Of a stretch of 64,000 nucleotides of DNA, positions 61,067-64,000 are shown in pieces; position 1 is the stretch's first letter, and each line of letters opens with the position of its first letter. The notes under the pieces were generated by a model. It worked only from the letters and a program-made list of their open reading frames with translations, was not told where the DNA came from and ran no database searches. The position numbers and the translations under genes were made by a program. The stretch covers positions 1-64,000 of the forward strand of contig CANFLU010000002.1 in assembly GCA_947447975.1 (NCBI GenBank), written 5' to 3'. This stretch comes from Comamonadaceae bacterium. Lineage in GTDB: Bacteria; Pseudomonadota; Gammaproteobacteria; Burkholderiales; Burkholderiaceae_C.

Positions 61067-62341
61067 TCACGCCACCACAGCCTGCGCAGCGGCGGCGCGC
61101 AGCTTGTCTTTTTTACTCGGGCGCTTGCCCTTGATCCCGCCATGCGGGTCCAAGGCGCTGGGCGAACCAAGATCGGGGACTTTCGGCGCCAAGGCGGTAG
61201 CTTCAAATCCGGGTTCGGTCTCCAAGCTGATGGAAAGCGAATGGCGTTTAACAATCAGTTGCCAGTGGGGCTGTGTATCCGGGCAGACAAAGCTGATCGC
61301 CAGCCCACTTTCACCCGCGCGCCCGGTGCGGCCTATACGGTGGGTGTAGTCCTGGGCGGAGCGTGGCAGGTCGTAGTTCACCACCACCGGCAGTTGGATG
61401 ACATCGATGCCGCGCGCTGCCAAATCGGTAGCAACGACCACGCGGATGCGGCCCGCCTTGAAGTCCTCCAGCACCTGGCTGCGCTTGCCCTGGCTCAGGT
61501 GGCCATGCAAGGGCTCGGCGCGCAGACCGGCCTTGCGCAATTTATCAGCCACGATTTCTGCCGCGTATTGGGTGGCGACAAAAACCAGCACCCGGCTCCA
61601 GTGCGCGTCGGCCATTAAATGGCGCAGCAAGCGCGTGCGCTTTGCGCTGTCCACCGCAAAAGCTCGCTGGGCGATGGTGGTCTGTTCAGCGGCGGCCTGG
61701 CCCAAGTCCACGCGCACCGGCTGCTGCAATAACGCCAGGGCCCAGCCACTGACCGCCGGGGCGAAGGTAGCGGATAAAAACAGGCGCTGGCATGGCAGAG
61801 GAATGTGCCCCAAAATAGCCTGCACCTCGTCGGCAAAGCCTTGGTCGAGCATGCGGTCGGCTTCGTCCAGCACCAGGGTGCGCACGCTGGACAGGGGCAG
61901 CGCGTTGTGGGCCATCACGTCCAACAATCGGCCTGGCGTGGCCACCACGATATCGGTACCGCTGCGCAAGCCGCGCAACTGGGGCAGGATGGACACGCCG
62001 CCAAAAATAACACTCACTTTGACGCCATAGGGCAGGCGCTGGGCCAGGCCCTTGAATACTTCGCCGACTTGGACTGCCAGCTCGCGCGTGGGCACCAGCA
62101 CCAAGGTGGCGGCCAGTTTGGCGCCTTTGGCATTGCGCTGCGCGCCTTTGGCCGCCGCATTGAGCAGCGGCAGAACATAGGCCAGGGTTTTGCCCGTACC
62201 TGTGGGTGCGCAAACCCATACGTCCTGACCCTGCAGTATGGGCTCTATGCTGCGGCCCTGTACCTCGGTCGCGCTAAGCAGACCAGCATCGCGAGCAGCG
62301 GCCTGCAAGGCCGGGGAAAGAGCAGAAAAGTTGGGGTCCAT
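61067..62341 (-). CDS. DEAD-box RNA helicase, RhlE-like
   Basis: A 424-residue RNA helicase. Motifs in order: Q-motif region LLSATEVQGRSIEPIL, Walker A CAPTGTGKT, PTRELAVQ, TPGRLLD, LVLDEADRMLDQGF (DEAD), SAT, then the second domain with VLVFVATQYAAEIVADKL, ATDLAARGIDV and HRIGRTGRAGESG. A basic Ala/Lys-rich tail (KGKRPSKKDKLRAAAAQ) ends it. ATG 62341 (MDPNFSALSPALQAAARDAG) is chosen; the open frame further upstream crosses the HiPIP gene in another frame. RhlE-type helicases remodel ribosome assembly intermediates and mRNA. Confidence 0.93.
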   Translation of the reverse strand: MDPNFSALSPALQAAARDAGLLSATEVQGRSIEPILQGQDVWVCAPTGTGKTLAYVLPLLNAAAKGAQRNAKGAKLAATLVLVPTRELAVQVGEVFKGLAQRLPYGVKVSVIFGGVSILPQLRGLRSGTDIVVATPGRLLDVMAHNALPLSSVRTLVLDEADRMLDQGFADEVQAILGHIPLPCQRLFLSATFAPAVSGWALALLQQPVRVDLGQAAAEQTTIAQRAFAVDSAKRTRLLRHLMADAHWSRVLVFVATQYAAEIVADKLRKAGLRAEPLHGHLSQGKRSQVLEDFKAGRIRVVVATDLAARGIDVIQLPVVVNYDLPRSAQDYTHRIGRTGRAGESGLAISFVCPDTQPHWQLIVKRHSLSISLETEPGFEATALAPKVPDLGSPSALDPHGGIKGKRPSKKDKLRAAAAQAVVA

Positions 62342-62447
62342 GGCGGGTCTGAAAAAAGCGGGCGCCAAGTAGGCTCGCCATGGCACGATTGTTCGTCCAG
62401 ACCCGGTGCAGCGCGCGTGCGCTGGCCGGTCTGGGTCAAAAAAAGCC

Positions 62448-62753
62448 TTAGGCTTTCTTGGCGTATGCGCTGCACCAGCCCGCAGCTGCGACTTGTTTGC
62501 CAGCAAACAAGGGGCAACCACCGGCGGCATCGCCCGCTTTACCTTGGAACAATGCGCAGCTGCCGCACTGCTGACCCGCGGCGTATTTGGGAAATTTGGT
62601 TTTGTCCACCTTGGTGGCGTCGGCTTTGTAGCCCAAGCTTGCTGCATTGCCATCGGCCTCTGCCACCATCGGCGCGGCAGCGAACACCGCACCCGACACC
62701 AGCGCGCTAGCGCCTACACCCAACTGGACCACGAATTCACGACGATTTGACAT
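62448..62753 (-). CDS. hip: High-potential iron-sulfur protein, Tat-exported
   Basis: A 101-residue HiPIP precursor. A twin-arginine signal SNRREFVVQLGVGASALVSG leads the protein to the periplasm already folded. The [4Fe-4S] ligands are Cys63, Cys66, Cys80 and Cys94 (QCGSC, GGCPLF, GWCSAY), with the spacing of HiPIPs. It carries single electrons at high potential, for example between the bc1 complex and terminal oxidases or, in phototrophs, a reaction centre. Start ATG 62753 has GGGAAC about nine bases upstream. No respiratory complex genes are adjacent. Confidence 0.94.
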   Translation of the reverse strand: MSNRREFVVQLGVGASALVSGAVFAAAPMVAEADGNAASLGYKADATKVDKTKFPKYAAGQQCGSCALFQGKAGDAAGGCPLFAGKQVAAAGWCSAYAKKA

Positions 62754-62897
62754 GTAAAGTTCCCAAAAAAAATAAAAATAGCCTACGCACAGTGCGCGGC
62801 CCCGATTGTCTTGCCAAATCACTAAGCGCAGCTTGACGCGAACGCATACCCTGCAAGACTACTCAGCTAAACGCGGCAGACACGCGATAGGTGCACA

Positions 62898-64000
62898 TCA
62901 GGCCGCAGCCCGGCGTGCCAGTATTTCAAAGGCAGGCAGGGTTTTGCCCTCCAGTACCTCCAAAAATGCGCCGCCGCCTGTGGAAATATAGCCCACTTGC
63001 GCCTCTATGCCGTATTTGGCGATCGCAGCCAGCGTGTCGCCCCCGCCGGCAATGCTAAAAGCGCTGGAGGCGGCAATGGCCTGCGCAATGGTTTTGGTGC
63101 CCTGCTCAAAAGCCGGAAACTCAAACACGCCCACCGGGCCGTTCCAGACAATCGTCCCTGCCCGCATTAACTGGTCGGCTAGTAACTGGGCAGTTTGTGG
63201 GCCGATGTCCAGAATCAAGTCGTCGTCTTCCACTGCGTTGGCGGCTTTGGTGCTAGCAGGCGCATCAGCGGCAAAGGTTTTGGCAGTAAGGACATCGGTG
63301 GGAATAGGCACGGCGGCACCGCGCGCGCGCATGGCTTCGATGACGGCGCGCGCTTCGTCCAATAAATCGGGCTCGGCCAGGCTTTTGCCGATGTTCAAAC
63401 CGGCTGCCAACATAAAGGTGTTGGCAATGCCGCCGCCAACAATAAGCTGGTCCACCTTGGCCGCCAGACTTTTGAGAATCGTAAGTTTGGTGGAGACTTT
63501 GGAGCCGGCCACGATAGCCACCAGAGGCCTGCGCGGCGCCAGCAAGGCCTTGGAAATGGCATCCATTTCAGCGGCCAGCAAAGGCCCGGCACACGCCACG
63601 GTGGCAAACTGGGCGATACCGTAAGTGCTGGCTTCGGCCCGATGGGCGGTACCAAAAGCATCGTGCACGAAAATATCACAAAGCTGTGCCATTTTGCGCG
63701 CCAATGCTTCGTCGTTTTTCTTTTCACCGACATTGACACGGCAGTTTTCCAGTAGCACAACTTCCCCGCGACGCACTGCAACGCCATTGACCCAGTCGCG
63801 CAGCAAGGGCACCGGGCGGCCCAATAGTTCAGACAGGCGTTGCGCCACCGGTGCCAGCGAGTCTTCGGGGCGCAAATGGCCCTCGGTAGGTCGGCCTAGG
63901 TGCGAGGTCAACATCACCGCCGCCCCTGCCTCCAGAGCCATACGGATACAAGGAATGCTGGCCCGAATACGCGTGTCTTCGGTAATGGCGCCACTGGCAT
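62898..64000 (-). CDS. pgk: Phosphoglycerate kinase, 5' end beyond window
   Basis: About 367 C-terminal codons of phosphoglycerate kinase, which transfers phosphate between 1,3-bisphosphoglycerate and ADP in glycolysis and the Calvin cycle. At the window edge the frame reads [14 protein letters not shown], the conserved N-terminal block. Then come the substrate-binding [26 protein letters not shown] and the C-terminal [12 protein letters not shown] and [19 protein letters not shown]. Only about 25-30 residues and the start codon are missing. Confidence 0.97.
   Translation of the reverse strand, partial: ASGAITEDTRIRASIPCIRMALEAGAAVMLTSHLGRPTEGHLRPEDSLAPVAQRLSELLGRPVPLLRDWVNGVAVRRGEVVLLENCRVNVGEKKNDEALARKMAQLCDIFVHDAFGTAHRAEASTYGIAQFATVACAGPLLAAEMDAISKALLAPRRPLVAIVAGSKVSTKLTILKSLAAKVDQLIVGGGIANTFMLAAGLNIGKSLAEPDLLDEARAVIEAMRARGAAVPIPTDVLTAKTFAADAPASTKAANAVEDDDLILDIGPQTAQLLADQLMRAGTIVWNGPVGVFEFPAFEQGTKTIAQAIAASSAFSIAGGGDTLAAIAKYGIEAQVGYISTGGGAFLEVLEGKTLPAFEILARRAAA

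Noticed and set aside
62342-62692. Long N-terminal extension of the DEAD-box helicase
   Set aside because: It runs over the HiPIP gene in another frame and has no helicase character; the family start lies at 62341.

Overview
The window looks like a chromosomal stretch of a GC-rich betaproteobacterium, most likely Burkholderiales, family Comamonadaceae. Reasons: an SAH riboswitch in front of ahcY, a DUF3567/DUF3108 gene pair, a Tat-exported HiPIP, a Bug-type (TctC) solute receptor, and a twofold intergenic TTTTCTTTG-cttcg-CAAAGAAAAG hairpin of a kind I associate with that family. The assignment is from family recognition, not a database search. Both ends cut genes: ahcY (3' end missing) at the left and pgk (5' end missing) at the right. 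No rRNA, tRNA, CRISPR array, integrase or insertion sequence was seen.

Layout. 1-14 kb: ahcY with its riboswitch, a hot-dog thioesterase, a 1167-residue mosaic lipoprotein, prfC (probable TTG start), two MFS transporters, an acetylpolyamine amidohydrolase and a run of three small-molecule exporters. 14-20 kb: one minus-strand operon in which every junction overlaps, joining a 2-oxoacid dehydrogenase E1 alpha/beta pair and a free-standing lipoyl domain to an ABC-type export system (adaptor, FtsX-like permease, LolD-like ATPase). 20-34 kb: stress protein, choline sulfatase, duplicated repeat, asparaginase, a biotinyl-carboxyltransferase fusion, an AlkD-like gene, then aminotransferase, malonyl-CoA synthetase, Bug receptor, GlcD, a LysR regulator and psd.

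34-45 kb is an aerobic carbon monoxide dehydrogenase locus. A PAS-LytTR protein that matches the haem CO sensor RcoM precedes coxM, coxS and coxL. CoxL has the form I active-site loop AYRCSFR. It is followed by coxG, coxD, coxE, a MocA-type cytidylyltransferase and a 2OG-Fe(II) oxygenase-like protein. Divergent from rcoM lie a polytopic membrane protein and an XdhC-family maturase. Together these give sensing, enzyme, cofactor cytidylation, Mo-site maturation and membrane anchoring.

45-58.4 kb holds an iron alcohol dehydrogenase and then a catabolic island. A divergent LysR regulator shares an AT-rich intergenic region, carrying a palindromic operator candidate, with a nine-gene plus-strand operon: amidase, a complete five-gene branched-chain-type ABC importer, aldehyde dehydrogenase, an HDAC-family amidohydrolase and a class III aminotransferase. 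The set fits uptake and stepwise breakdown of an amide or N-acylated di/polyamine, and I regard it as the best candidate for an undescribed system. The aminotransferase has Tyr where its family has the PLP-binding Asp. 58.4-64 kb returns to housekeeping-type genes (DUF3567, DUF3108, DEAD-box helicase, HiPIP, pgk).
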